64,000 nt of DNA from an uncultured Bacteroidales bacterium (GTDB taxonomy: Bacteria; Bacteroidota; Bacteroidia; Bacteroidales; Bacteroidaceae). Of the stretch, positions 18,556 to 26,803 are shown piece by piece. Location of the stretch: the NCBI GenBank assembly GCA_902778625.1, contig CACYYM010000001.1, positions 146,639 to 210,638 on the forward strand. Reading direction: 5' to 3'. The first letter of the stretch is position 1. Every line of letters starts with the position of its first letter. Made by a program: the position numbers and the translations under genes. The notes under the pieces are model-generated. The model searched no databases. It was not told the DNA's origin and was given only the letters and a program-made list of their open reading frames with translations.

Positions 18556-19665
18556 ATGAAACGAAATCTTTTGACAATCATGACGCTGCTGCTGGCTTTG
18601 ACAAGCACGGCAAGGGAAGACCTCCTGCGGGAATTCCCCTCTGGCAGCACGCCGCAGGAAGTTGGCCGACGACTGGCCTACCATTTCATCGACGGCAAGC
18701 ACGCTACCTGGGGCGACACGAAAAACCTTGGCTATCACGAGGTTTGCACTTGGAATGGCGCTCTCATGTGGGGACGAGCCGTGGGCGACGACGTCATCAT
18801 ACGCAAGATGAAGGACCGCTTCGACGATCTCCTGACGAACTACAAGGAGAACATCCCGGCCAAGAATCACGTGGACTTCAACATGTTCGGCTCTCTGCCG
18901 CTGAGTCTCTACAAGTCCTTCCCTACGGAAGAAAGCTACAAGCAGATGGGGCTCTCGTATGCCGACTCGCAATGGGAACTGCCCGCTAATGCGAAAGAAA
19001 GCGAGAAGCGCCTCGCCCGAAAGGGCTACACGTGGCAGACACGCATGTGGATTGACGACATGTATATGATTACCATCGTGCAGGCGTGGGCCTACCGCAC
19101 GACAGGCGACCGCAAGTACATCGACCGCGCCGCGCACGAGATGGTGCTGTACCTCAACGAACTCCAAAGGCCCAACGGCCTGTTCTATCATGCACCAGAT
19201 GTCCCGTTCTATTGGGGACGCGGCGACGGCTGGATGGCCGTCGGGCTGACCGAAGTCTTGCATGCCCTTCCCAAGGACAGCCCTTACTACAAGCGCATCA
19301 TGAAAGGCTACAAGAAGATGATGAAGAGCCTGCTTCGCTATCGTAACGCAGAAGGCCTTTGGAACCAACTCATCGACCAGCCAGACTTCTGGACAGAGAC
19401 CTCGGGGTCGGCTATGTTCACCTACGCCTTCATCCGCGGCGTGAAGGAGGGCTGGCTTCCCGCCAGAACGTATGCACCGGCAGCGCGTAAGGCATGGCTC
19501 GCCCTTATACCTTATATTAATAAAGACGGCGACGTGACCAACATCTGCGTGGGCACGGGAAAGAAGAACGACTTCAACTATTATCTGGATCGCCCCAAGA
19601 TGACAGGCGATTACCACGGGCAGGGGCCGTACCTCTGGTGCGCTGCAGCGTTACTGGAGAATTAG
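18556..19665 (+). CDS. Glycoside hydrolase family 105 (unsaturated rhamnogalacturonyl hydrolase)
   Basis: A 369-residue secreted enzyme (signal peptide MKRNLLTIMTLLLALTSTA). GH105/GH88 enzymes hydrate and release the unsaturated uronic acid left at the chain end by pectate or rhamnogalacturonan lyases. The alpha6/alpha6-barrel signatures are present: TWQTRMWIDDMYM near residue 160 with the catalytic Asp, FYWGRGDGWMAVGLTEVL near 220, and a C-terminal GTGKKNDFNYYLDRP. The length is typical of YteR-like proteins. The following GH2 gene starts 42 bases on, so the two form an operon. This places the operon in pectin, probably rhamnogalacturonan, breakdown. Confidence 0.9.
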   Translation: MKRNLLTIMTLLLALTSTAREDLLREFPSGSTPQEVGRRLAYHFIDGKHATWGDTKNLGYHEVCTWNGALMWGRAVGDDVIIRKMKDRFDDLLTNYKENIPAKNHVDFNMFGSLPLSLYKSFPTEESYKQMGLSYADSQWELPANAKESEKRLARKGYTWQTRMWIDDMYMITIVQAWAYRTTGDRKYIDRAAHEMVLYLNELQRPNGLFYHAPDVPFYWGRGDGWMAVGLTEVLHALPKDSPYYKRIMKGYKKMMKSLLRYRNAEGLWNQLIDQPDFWTETSGSAMFTYAFIRGVKEGWLPARTYAPAARKAWLALIPYINKDGDVTNICVGTGKKNDFNYYLDRPKMTGDYHGQGPYLWCAAALLEN

Positions 19666-19707
19666 AAAATGAGAAATGTAGAGAAACAGAAAAGAAGAGA
19701 CAGAACA

Positions 19708-22398
19708 ATGATGAAACATACACTCCTAACCCTATTGACATTCATCGCATTGTTGCCCGCTTCGGCTAGCAGCAGACACAACTACATCAACCTCGACTCA
19801 CGACTTAAGCACGGCGGCAGCAACACCTGGTACATGATTCGTGCCGACGAAGCAAAGGCTGGTGGCAGAGAGATTTCCATGCCCGGCTTCAATCCGCAAG
19901 GCTGGGCAGAAGCCATCGTGCCGGCAACCGTACTGACAAACCTCGTTGAGCAGAAAGTCTATCCCGAACCTTACTACGGACAGACCAACAAGCTTGCGAA
20001 CAACATCATCCCCGACATCGCTAAGGTGGGCCGCGAGTTCTACACCTATTGGTTCCGTACGGAATTCATCGTGCCGGCTGACTTCAAAGGCAAACGCATT
20101 TGGCTCGAGCCGATGGGCATCAACTACAGGGCAGAGATTTGGGTGAACGGCTACATGATCGGCACGATGGCAGGCATGTTCAACAGTCAGCCGTTCGACA
20201 TCACCGACCGTGCCGTGCAACCCGGTCAGGCAACGGCCCTCGCCATCCGCGTCTTCCCTGTCGATGTTCCTGGCACAACAGCTCCGAAAGGCTGGGGCGC
20301 CGTGGGCGAATGGCACAACGGCGGTGATGGTTGGATGGGACAGAATGTCTCGCAACTCATGACGGTGGGTTGGGACTTTACGTTCGAGGATGGCATCCGC
20401 GACCGCAACACCGGCATCTGGCGCAGCATTCGCCTTTATGCGACCGGCCCGCAGCAATTGCGCAGCCCGTTCGTCGCGTCGGAATTGTCGCACCCCAACT
20501 TCGACGAGGCGCGAGAGACGGTAAGCGTCGAGGTGTGGAACCCGAACACAGGCAGCGGCGAGTGCGTGGTAAGCGGCAGTATCGAGGGAACTGGCATCAC
20601 GTTCCAAAGCAAGAAGTTCAAGCTGCAACGCGGCGAACACACAACGGTAACCTTCTCGCCGCAGGACTTCCCGCAGCTCATCATGAAGAGCCCGCGCCTC
20701 TGGTGGCCCAAGAACAAAGGCGAACAGAACCTTTATACTTTGCGTCTGACGCTTGCCGACAGCAAAGGCAACCTGTTGGACAGTCTCTCCACGCGCTTCG
20801 GCATCCGCGAAGTCATCGCTTCACGCGAAACGCCCGACAAGTCGAAAGTCTTCATCGTGAACGGCCACAAGACCTTTGTTCGCGGCAGCAACTGGATACC
20901 GGAGGCAATGCTGCGTACCAACGACCAACGCATGACGACCGAGCTCGCACTGACCGACCAGTCGGGCGTCAACCTGCTTCGCCTCTGGGGCGGTGGCATA
21001 GCTGAAAGCGACCGCTTCTACGAGCTGTGCGACGAGTACGGCATCATGGTTTGGCAAGAGTTCTGGATGACAGGCGACACTAAGCATCCTATGGACGAAG
21101 CGCTCTATCTTGCAAACGTGGAGAACACCATGAAGCGCATCCGCAATCATCCCTCTATCGTCATCTACGTCTCGAGCAACGAGAGCACAGCCGTCACGGG
21201 TGCCGAGGAACTCATCAAGAGCTTGGCCCCAAGCGTGCCTTACCAAATGCAGAGCGAGTGCGACGGCGTGCACGACGGCAGCCCTTACAAGCAGGTGAAC
21301 CCCATGCGTCACTACGAGAACACCGGTTCGGACCGTGGCAGCCGCGTCGATGGCTTTAACCCTGAGTATGGTGCACCGACGTTGCCCATCGTGGAAGACC
21401 TCTACGACATGATGCCTCGCGAGGACCTCTGGCCCATGAACAAGGCAACGTGGGACTACCTGGACGGCAACGGCTTCCACCTCATGTCGACGCTCTACAC
21501 GGACATGGTGGGACAGTATGGCGAGTCGCACAGCATTGAAGAATTCGCTCGCCGAGGACAGATGGTGGGCGCCATCAACTCGAAGAGCATCTGGGAAGTG
21601 TGGAACGAGAACAAACTCCAGTACGGCGACCGCTGGTGCTCGGGTTTGCTGTTCTGGTACCACAACTGCCCGAACTGGCAAGTCTGCTCGCGCATGTGGG
21701 ACTGGTTCCTCGAGCCGACGGCCTCGCTGTATCATACGATGCACGCCCTCGAGCCCGTCCATATCCAATACGACTACCTGAAAGGCACGGTCAGCGTCGT
21801 CAACGACCTCGTCAAGGAGCAGAAAGGGCTCAAGGCGAAAGCCGAAGTCTATGACCTCAACAGCCGACGCATCAACTCTGTCACTGCGAAAGTCGATGTG
21901 CCTGCAGACGGCGTGGCAAACGACGTGCTGACGGTCAACATTCCGCAGGACATTACGCCCGTCCACTTCATCGCCCTCGAGCTGACAGACGCCAGGGGCA
22001 ACGTCGTGAGCCGCAACTTCTACTGGCGCTCGACGAGCCGCTACGAAGGCAAGCAGACCGTGACAGGTCCATGCACAGGCGGCTTCGAACCGCTCGCCTC
22101 GATGCACGAAGCGAAGCCGACCCTCATGACGCGCCGCCTCAGCGACAAGGACGGATGGCGCGAATGGGAAGTGACGCTCAGGAACAGCGGCCGCCGCATC
22201 GCCTTCTTCTGCCAGCTCCTGCTGACCGACCAAAACGACAAGCCCGTACACGGCACCTTCTATAGCGACAATTTCTTCTCGCTCTTGCCGGGAGAGAAGC
22301 AAGTCATCACCATCCGCACGCCTCTGAGCGACGGCACAAGCTACCGCCTGCGCTTCTGCGAAAACATGGGGGCGAAGCAGAACGTCGCCTTGAGGTGA
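19708..22398 (+). CDS. Glycoside hydrolase family 2 (mannosidase/exo-glucosaminidase-like branch)
   Basis: A secreted GH2 of 896 residues from the ATG at 19708 (signal MMKHTLLTLLTFIALLPASAS); an earlier in-frame ATG at 19669 would add 13 charged residues. It has the long multi-domain form: jelly roll (about 30-220), immunoglobulin-like domains, TIM barrel and C-terminal beta domains. VYVSSNESTAV near residue 490 holds the acid/base Glu and FNPEYGAPTLP near 553 the nucleophile; the PEYG pattern is typical of exo-beta-glucosaminidase and beta-mannosidase-like GH2. Paired with GH105, so a pectin or hemicellulose side-chain substrate is plausible. The stop is followed at once by a palindrome array. 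Confidence 0.87.
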   Translation: MMKHTLLTLLTFIALLPASASSRHNYINLDSRLKHGGSNTWYMIRADEAKAGGREISMPGFNPQGWAEAIVPATVLTNLVEQKVYPEPYYGQTNKLANNIIPDIAKVGREFYTYWFRTEFIVPADFKGKRIWLEPMGINYRAEIWVNGYMIGTMAGMFNSQPFDITDRAVQPGQATALAIRVFPVDVPGTTAPKGWGAVGEWHNGGDGWMGQNVSQLMTVGWDFTFEDGIRDRNTGIWRSIRLYATGPQQLRSPFVASELSHPNFDEARETVSVEVWNPNTGSGECVVSGSIEGTGITFQSKKFKLQRGEHTTVTFSPQDFPQLIMKSPRLWWPKNKGEQNLYTLRLTLADSKGNLLDSLSTRFGIREVIASRETPDKSKVFIVNGHKTFVRGSNWIPEAMLRTNDQRMTTELALTDQSGVNLLRLWGGGIAESDRFYELCDEYGIMVWQEFWMTGDTKHPMDEALYLANVENTMKRIRNHPSIVIYVSSNESTAVTGAEELIKSLAPSVPYQMQSECDGVHDGSPYKQVNPMRHYENTGSDRGSRVDGFNPEYGAPTLPIVEDLYDMMPREDLWPMNKATWDYLDGNGFHLMSTLYTDMVGQYGESHSIEEFARRGQMVGAINSKSIWEVWNENKLQYGDRWCSGLLFWYHNCPNWQVCSRMWDWFLEPTASLYHTMHALEPVHIQYDYLKGTVSVVNDLVKEQKGLKAKAEVYDLNSRRINSVTAKVDVPADGVANDVLTVNIPQDITPVHFIALELTDARGNVVSRNFYWRSTSRYEGKQTVTGPCTGGFEPLASMHEAKPTLMTRRLSDKDGWREWEVTLRNSGRRIAFFCQLLLTDQNDKPVHGTFYSDNFFSLLPGEKQVITIRTPLSDGTSYRLRFCENMGAKQNVALR

Positions 22399-22399
22399 A

Positions 22400-22493
22400 A
22401 AAACGCCGCGTGCGGCGATTTAATTTCCGCGTGCGGCGATGGCAATCCCCGCGTGCGGCGTTTGGCATCCCCGCAGGCGGCGTTTGAAATCCC
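22400..22493. repeat. 22-bp phased GC palindrome array (family A), copy A2
   Basis: CCGCnnGCGG units start at 22406, 22427, 22449 and 22471 (steps 21, 22, 22). The array begins two bases after the GH2 stop with a run of A. About 75 bases are nearly identical to the array at 36117-36226, and the array at 31352-31441 matches in inverse orientation. Confidence 0.85.
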
Positions 22494-22530
22494 CCTGAAC
22501 CGAAACATTCAAAATACACATACAAAAACC

Positions 22531-23700
22531 ATGAAATGCCAAGAAAGATTCAATGAGATCTACAAGCGCGAGGCAGAGGCCCTTGCCTTCTGTCCGTATC
22601 GCGTCTGCCCAGTCGGGGCACATAGCGATGCCAACCTCGGCAAGATAACAGGCCTTGCCATCGACAAGGGCATCCATCTTGCCTATAGTCCCAAGCACAA
22701 CGGCGTCATCGAGCTTTGCTCGCTGCAATTCGACAAACGCGCGCAGTTCCACGTTCGCGATGTACCCAAGCACAAATGCGACGACTGGGCCGACTACCTG
22801 CGCGGCGCTACGCTGAAGCTCGGCGAACGCTATCCCCTGACATACGGTTTGAGCGGCGTCATCGAGGGCAGCCTTCCCATCGGAGGCCTCTCGTCGTCGG
22901 CAGCCGTCGCGCTCGTCTTCCTCAAAGCCCTCTGCAACGTCAACAACATACAGCCCACGCCGCTGGAGATGATACTCATCTCGATGGCTGCCGAGAACGA
23001 CTACGTCGGCGTCAACAGCGGCAAGCTCGACCAGAGCTGCGAGGTCTATTCGAAGAAGAACCACCTGCTCTATCTCGACACGAAGACCGACGAGTATGAG
23101 CTCATCCCCACTTTACCGACGATGAAGCCCTACCGCATCGCCGTCTTCTTCAGCGGCATCGAGCGCACACTCGCCGGCAGCAAGTTCAACATGCGCGTCG
23201 ACGAAGCACGCAGCGCCGCATACGCCCTGATGGCTTACGCCGGCATGGAGTACGGCAAGTTCCCCGAAGCGAACCTGCGCGCCGTGCCCCGCGAGATTTA
23301 TGAGCGCTATAAAGAACGCCTGCCGGAGAACTGGAGGAAACGCGCCGAGCACTGGTACACAGAGTTCGACCGCGTGGAACAAGGCGTGGAAGCCTGGCGC
23401 AGAGGAGACCTCGAGACATACGGGCGCCTCAGTTTCGAAAGCGGACAGAGCAGCATTTCGAATTGGGAAACGGGCTCGCCAGAACTCAAAATGCTCTACG
23501 ACATCATGCGACATACCGACGGCATCTACGGCGGACGCTTCAGCGGAGCAGGCTTCAAAGGCTGCTGCATGGCGCTCATCGACCCGACATTCGAGGCGGA
23601 CATCAAAAAGAAAGTGACCGAAGAATACCTCCGTGCCTTCCCAAACCTCGAAGGCAAGTACAGCGTACACATCTGCGACAGCGCCGACGGACTCCTCTAA
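22531..23700 (+). CDS. GHMP sugar-1-kinase, galactokinase family, possibly galacturonokinase
   Basis: A 389-residue ATP-dependent sugar kinase that makes a sugar-1-phosphate. The N-terminal motif is PYRVCPVGAHSDANLG rather than the galactokinase form GRVNLIGEHTDY, and so resembles plant galacturonokinase (PYRICPLGAHIDHQGG, from memory). The ATP loop LPIGGLSSSAAVAL is near residue 115, and a C-terminal GGRFSGAGFKGCCMALI completes the GHMP fold. The open frame continues upstream only through a repeat array, so I take the ATG at 22531. It is followed by a nucleotidyltransferase and preceded by GH105-GH2; together these suggest salvage of pectin-derived sugar into a nucleotide sugar. The kinase class is sure, the galacturonate specificity is inferred. 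Confidence 0.82.
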   Translation: MKCQERFNEIYKREAEALAFCPYRVCPVGAHSDANLGKITGLAIDKGIHLAYSPKHNGVIELCSLQFDKRAQFHVRDVPKHKCDDWADYLRGATLKLGERYPLTYGLSGVIEGSLPIGGLSSSAAVALVFLKALCNVNNIQPTPLEMILISMAAENDYVGVNSGKLDQSCEVYSKKNHLLYLDTKTDEYELIPTLPTMKPYRIAVFFSGIERTLAGSKFNMRVDEARSAAYALMAYAGMEYGKFPEANLRAVPREIYERYKERLPENWRKRAEHWYTEFDRVEQGVEAWRRGDLETYGRLSFESGQSSISNWETGSPELKMLYDIMRHTDGIYGGRFSGAGFKGCCMALIDPTFEADIKKKVTEEYLRAFPNLEGKYSVHICDSADGLL

Positions 23701-23753
23701 ACCTTTTACCAATATCTTTTCCATTTTCCAACTTTGACAATTTTCAACTTTTC

Positions 23754-24494
23754 ATGAAATGCCTCATCCTTGCCGCCGGCTATGCCACGCGGCTCTATCC
23801 ACTCACCGAGAACTTCCCCAAACCGCTCCTCAAAGTGGGCAATAAGACAATACTCGACTGGCTCATCGACGACATCGACGGCGCCGGACTCGTTGACGAA
23901 TACATTGTCATCTCCAACCACAAGTTCGCCCATCACTTCCAAAATTGGGCAGCAGAAAAGCAGCAGAAGGTGACGGTCGTCGACGACGGCACTTCGAGCA
24001 ACGAGACAAGGCTGGGAGCCGTTTGCGACATACAGTTCGCCATCGAACAGCTCGGCCTGGACGACGACATGCTGGTCATTGCCGGCGACAACCTCCTGGA
24101 CTTCAGCCTGCAGCGCTTTGCGCGCTATGCCAAAGAGAAGGGGACATCGTGCATCATGCGCTTCTACGAGCCGAACGACGAAAAGCTGCTGAAGTGCGGC
24201 GTCGTGACAACCGACCAGACCGACCGCGTGCTGCGCATGACCGAAAAGTCGCCAACGCCCGAAACCCACTGGTGCTGTCCACCTTTCTATTATTATACAA
24301 AGGATGACGCGCGCCTTGTCAAGAAAGGCATCGAAAGCGGCTGCGGCACTGACGCCCCGGGAAGCTACATCGCCTGGCTTTGCACACAGACCGCCGTCCA
24401 CGCGATGGAGATGCCCGGCCGACGCTACGACATCGGAAACCTGCAGAGCTACGAGCAGGTCCAGAAGGACTACCAAGGCATCACAATTGCCTGA
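23754..24494 (+). CDS. Sugar-1-phosphate nucleotidyltransferase
   Basis: A 246-residue enzyme that joins a sugar-1-phosphate to an NTP. The first residues MKCLILAAGYATRLYPLTE and FPKPLLKVGNK are the standard nucleotide-binding signature of the family, AGDNLLDFSL near residue 116 provides the metal-binding Asp, and YDIGNL near 225 is the terminal motif. Start chosen at the ATG directly before the signature. It lies 53 bases after the GHMP kinase, whose product is the natural substrate. The base and the sugar are not determined by the sequence. Confidence 0.88.
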   Translation: MKCLILAAGYATRLYPLTENFPKPLLKVGNKTILDWLIDDIDGAGLVDEYIVISNHKFAHHFQNWAAEKQQKVTVVDDGTSSNETRLGAVCDIQFAIEQLGLDDDMLVIAGDNLLDFSLQRFARYAKEKGTSCIMRFYEPNDEKLLKCGVVTTDQTDRVLRMTEKSPTPETHWCCPPFYYYTKDDARLVKKGIESGCGTDAPGSYIAWLCTQTAVHAMEMPGRRYDIGNLQSYEQVQKDYQGITIA

Positions 24495-24609
24495 AAGAAA
24501 CAGCACGATTTACAGAGAGACTCGCTACCATCTGCCGAGAGCGGTATCGCTGTTGCCCACGAACCCGCTCCCACAGCGCAAATCACCCCGCCTGCCGAGA
24601 GGTATCATT

Positions 24610-24716
24610 CAACTCCGCAGGCGGGGTTCGTTATAGATACATGTATGTATAATTAAATGTACATGTATGTATAATTATAGATACATGTATGTATAATGAA
24701 TGCAGCGTGCGGAGTC
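24610..24716. repeat. Composite 22-bp phased palindrome array, copy 3 (A-B-B-B-A)
   Basis: Palindrome centres are 24619.5 (CCGCAGGCGG), 24641.5, 24663.5 and 24685.5 (CATGTATG type) and 24707.5 (CAGCGTGCGG), all 22 bp apart. It lies in the 348-base gap between two convergent genes, which otherwise holds only the hairpin at 24780-24816. Confidence 0.85.
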
Positions 24717-24779
24717 GGGAAACCTCGAACGAGATAATCGGATTTTGCGAACGTTGCGACAGGAATCCCCGAATACGAA

Positions 24780-24816
24780 GTCAGGCAACCCGACCCATGG
24801 AGTCGAGTTGCCTGAC
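24780..24816. terminator. Long hairpin between convergent genes
   Basis: The arms GTCAGGCAAC/GTTGCCTGAC (24780-24789 with 24807-24816) extend inward by CGAC/GTCG with one mismatch. It lies between the nucleotidyltransferase and the TMEM43 gene and may stop transcription from both sides, although T tracts are lacking. Confidence 0.45.
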
Positions 24817-24842
24817 GTTTGGAAAGCGGGGAAATGGCTCTT

Positions 24843-26066
24843 TTATTCAGCCTTTCTCGCTGTCATTTCCTTCAATTTATCCTTTCCCTTGAAGGCGAAG
24901 ACCCAAACGAGGAAGGCCGCCACAGCAAGGATGGCGATTCCGATGAGCGGCCGGTAGAACAGCCATGCAAGGCCGATGATGATGAGCGACCATACGATGC
25001 CGACAACGGTGCAGACGAGACCGACGCCCCAGCCGATGATGTTGGCCACGAACGGCACGACCTTCAGCAAAGTTTCCAAGATGGCGAAGATGCCGTTCAA
25101 GCCAATGATGACCAGGAAGACACCGAGGAATCGGAAAATCCACATAAGCATGTGGTTCGTCTCGTGCTCTCCGGCGTAAATCTCGGAAGCGTCGCGCGTC
25201 CCCATCACAAGGGTGGAGAACGTCTTTCCGTTCTTTGCCTTATAACTCGTGAACGTGTTGTCTTTCTGCTTGGCAATGATGGTGACCTTTGCTGGCAAGA
25301 CTTTCGTCCAGGTGATGCGCACGTCGCCCACAGCCGGACTGCTCGGGCTGATGCCATAATACAGCTGATTGTTGTTGACGTGGACCAGCTGCTTCGACTC
25401 AGCCTCACTGCCGATCTGGCGGCTGAGCACTTGTCGGCATTCCTTGTTCCAGCCGTCGAGCTTCGCGGAGTCAAGGCTGAGGGCCACCGGCTCATAGCCT
25501 CTGATGCTGCGCACCTGTTGCTCGTTCAGGACGAAGGCACCGAAAGTCACCTTCTCTGCCTGCCACTCCTGCGACTCGGCAGTGGTGAGGACGAAGTTCT
25601 TCTTCTGGTAAGCTGGATCGTGGAAAAGCGAGGACTGAATCGGCCCGTCGGTCCATTCCTGAGTATAAGTGTAGGTCGTAATGATTTCCTCAGAGCCGCC
25701 GAGCTTGTCCTTGTGCTCTTCCTGTGCGTGCTCCACCCATTGGTAGTACTCCACGCTGCGCGTCAGGCTGATTGCCGTAGCACCAATGCCGAACTGCGCA
25801 TCGATGAGCGAGTCCTGCGTGTCAGCAAGACCTGTGGCATAGACAAGCTTGCCGTCCATCTCCGGATTGATGCGGTCGATGCCCTCCAACTCGACGGTAA
25901 CACCTTCCGCCTCGTTCAGCATCTTGTCCGTCTTTACGACTCTGCCCTCGTTCCACCACAGGAGCGCCGTTCCGATGGCAAAAAGGATGAAACCCGTCCC
26001 GATGCTACGGAAGGAATTGCCTACGCGGGTGCCGTAGCCCACCCTGGTTGTCTCTTGATAAGCCAT
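24843..26066 (-). CDS. TMEM43 family membrane protein
   Basis: A 407-residue protein of the TMEM43/LUMA family. An N-terminal membrane segment (SIGTGFILFAIGTALLWWNEG, about residues 20-40) is followed by a long soluble domain (about 45-300) and a C-terminal group of three to four hydrophobic segments (about 305-395). The start is the ATG at 26064-26066, behind a TAAATTTG element; a longer frame to 26180 would place that promoter inside the gene. It stands alone, convergent to the nucleotidyltransferase. The bacterial role of the family is not known to me. Confidence 0.85.
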   Translation of the reverse strand: MAYQETTRVGYGTRVGNSFRSIGTGFILFAIGTALLWWNEGRVVKTDKMLNEAEGVTVELEGIDRINPEMDGKLVYATGLADTQDSLIDAQFGIGATAISLTRSVEYYQWVEHAQEEHKDKLGGSEEIITTYTYTQEWTDGPIQSSLFHDPAYQKKNFVLTTAESQEWQAEKVTFGAFVLNEQQVRSIRGYEPVALSLDSAKLDGWNKECRQVLSRQIGSEAESKQLVHVNNNQLYYGISPSSPAVGDVRITWTKVLPAKVTIIAKQKDNTFTSYKAKNGKTFSTLVMGTRDASEIYAGEHETNHMLMWIFRFLGVFLVIIGLNGIFAILETLLKVVPFVANIIGWGVGLVCTVVGIVWSLIIIGLAWLFYRPLIGIAILAVAAFLVWVFAFKGKDKLKEMTARKAE

Positions 26067-26114
26067 GATATGAAATAGTTTGTCTGATGTCGGAAGATAA
26101 GTCTTTCTATGCTG

Positions 26115-26122
26115 CAAATTTA
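26115..26122 (-). promoter_or_regulatory. -7 promoter element (TAAATTTG) for the TMEM43 gene
   Basis: The minus strand reads TAAATTTG, 48 bases before the ATG. Confidence 0.5.
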
Positions 26123-26228
26123 CAAAAAAAGTGCGTTTATCGGGCTCAAGGGCAAGGAAAAAGTAAAGAAAACAGCACATTATATATTTTTTCTACATTA
26201 TTTATTTGCAGGTTTCGCAGAAATAGCA

Positions 26229-26236
26229 TACCTTTG
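26229..26236 (+). promoter_or_regulatory. -7 promoter element (TACCTTTG) of the rimP-nusA-infB operon
   Basis: TACCTTTG lies 82 bases before rimP. The leader it would produce contains the terminator-like hairpin at 26251-26280. Confidence 0.6.
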
Positions 26237-26250
26237 CACGCGAAAAGATG

Positions 26251-26285
26251 AAAGTGAGGGGCTCTGAGGTTCCTCACTTTTCTTT
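26251..26285 (+). promoter_or_regulatory. Terminator-like hairpin in the rimP-nusA-infB leader
   Basis: A 9-bp stem AAAGTGAGG/CCTCACTTT (26251-26259 with 26272-26280) is followed by TCTTT, between the promoter and the rimP start. This is an intrinsic terminator shape inside a 5' leader, hence a candidate attenuator. Whether an alternative antiterminator pairing exists is not obvious by eye. Confidence 0.5.
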
Positions 26286-26318
26286 AATGAAACCTAAAAA
26301 CACTTAACACTTAAACAC

Positions 26319-26786
26319 ATGATCAGTAAAAGTGCAGTTCAGCAAGCCGTTGAGGAATGGCTTGAAGGCAAAGAGTATTTCCTTGTTGACATCAACATCA
26401 GCCCGGACGACCGCATTGTCGTGGAGATAGACCACCAAGACGGCGTGTGGATTGAAGACTGCGCCGACCTGAGCCGTCACATCGAGTCGCGACTCTCTCG
26501 CGATGAAGAAGACTATGAGCTCGAAGTGGGCAGCGCAGGACTGGGACAGCCGTTCCGCGTCCGTCGGCAATACGAGATTCACATCGGCCAAGAAGTAGAG
26601 ACACAGCTGCACGACGGCCATAAGTATCACGGCACACTGCTCAGCGTAAGCGACAACGGCTTCCAGCTCGCCATCCAACAGAAGGTGAAGGAAGAAGGTA
26701 AGAAGCGCCCAGTCACAAAGGAAGTCCCCACAGACTTCCGCTTCGACGACGTCGCATACACAAAGTACCTCATTAAGGTGAAGTAA
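26319..26786 (+). CDS. rimP: Ribosome maturation factor RimP
   Basis: A 155-residue protein that assists 30S subunit assembly. It shows the usual two-domain form: an N-terminal alpha/beta domain with VDINISPDDRIVVEIDHQDGV and the signature IEDCADLSRHIESRL near residues 45-60, then an SH3-like domain with the conserved LEVGSAGLGQPF near 70. The length agrees with the family. It is the first gene of the translation-factor operon, 17 bases before nusA, which is the common bacterial order. Confidence 0.96.
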   Translation: MISKSAVQQAVEEWLEGKEYFLVDINISPDDRIVVEIDHQDGVWIEDCADLSRHIESRLSRDEEDYELEVGSAGLGQPFRVRRQYEIHIGQEVETQLHDGHKYHGTLLSVSDNGFQLAIQQKVKEEGKKRPVTKEVPTDFRFDDVAYTKYLIKVK

Positions 26787-26803
26787 TAACAAAAATCAAA
26801 ATA

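Noticed and set aside
20821..22302. 493-codon minus-strand frame opposite the second GH2
   Set aside because: GH2 catalytic motifs and signal peptide prove the plus strand; the opposite frame shows no recognisable motif.
22400..22493. CRISPR array made of the GC-rich repeats
   Set aside because: Units are only 10-12 bp with 10-12 bp linkers that recur between loci. There are no unique spacers of ~30 bp and no cas genes in the window.
22453..22530. Longer start of the GHMP kinase at 22453
   Set aside because: The added residues come from the palindrome array; the conserved protein begins at 22531.
14815..24494. A complete polysaccharide utilisation locus
   Set aside because: No SusC/SusD pair, no hybrid two-component sensor and no lyase are present, so only a loose group of glycan genes can be claimed.
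24819..26078. 419-codon plus-strand frame opposite the TMEM43 gene
   Set aside because: The minus-strand frame gives an intact TMEM43 protein with membrane segments and a promoter; the plus frame has none of these.
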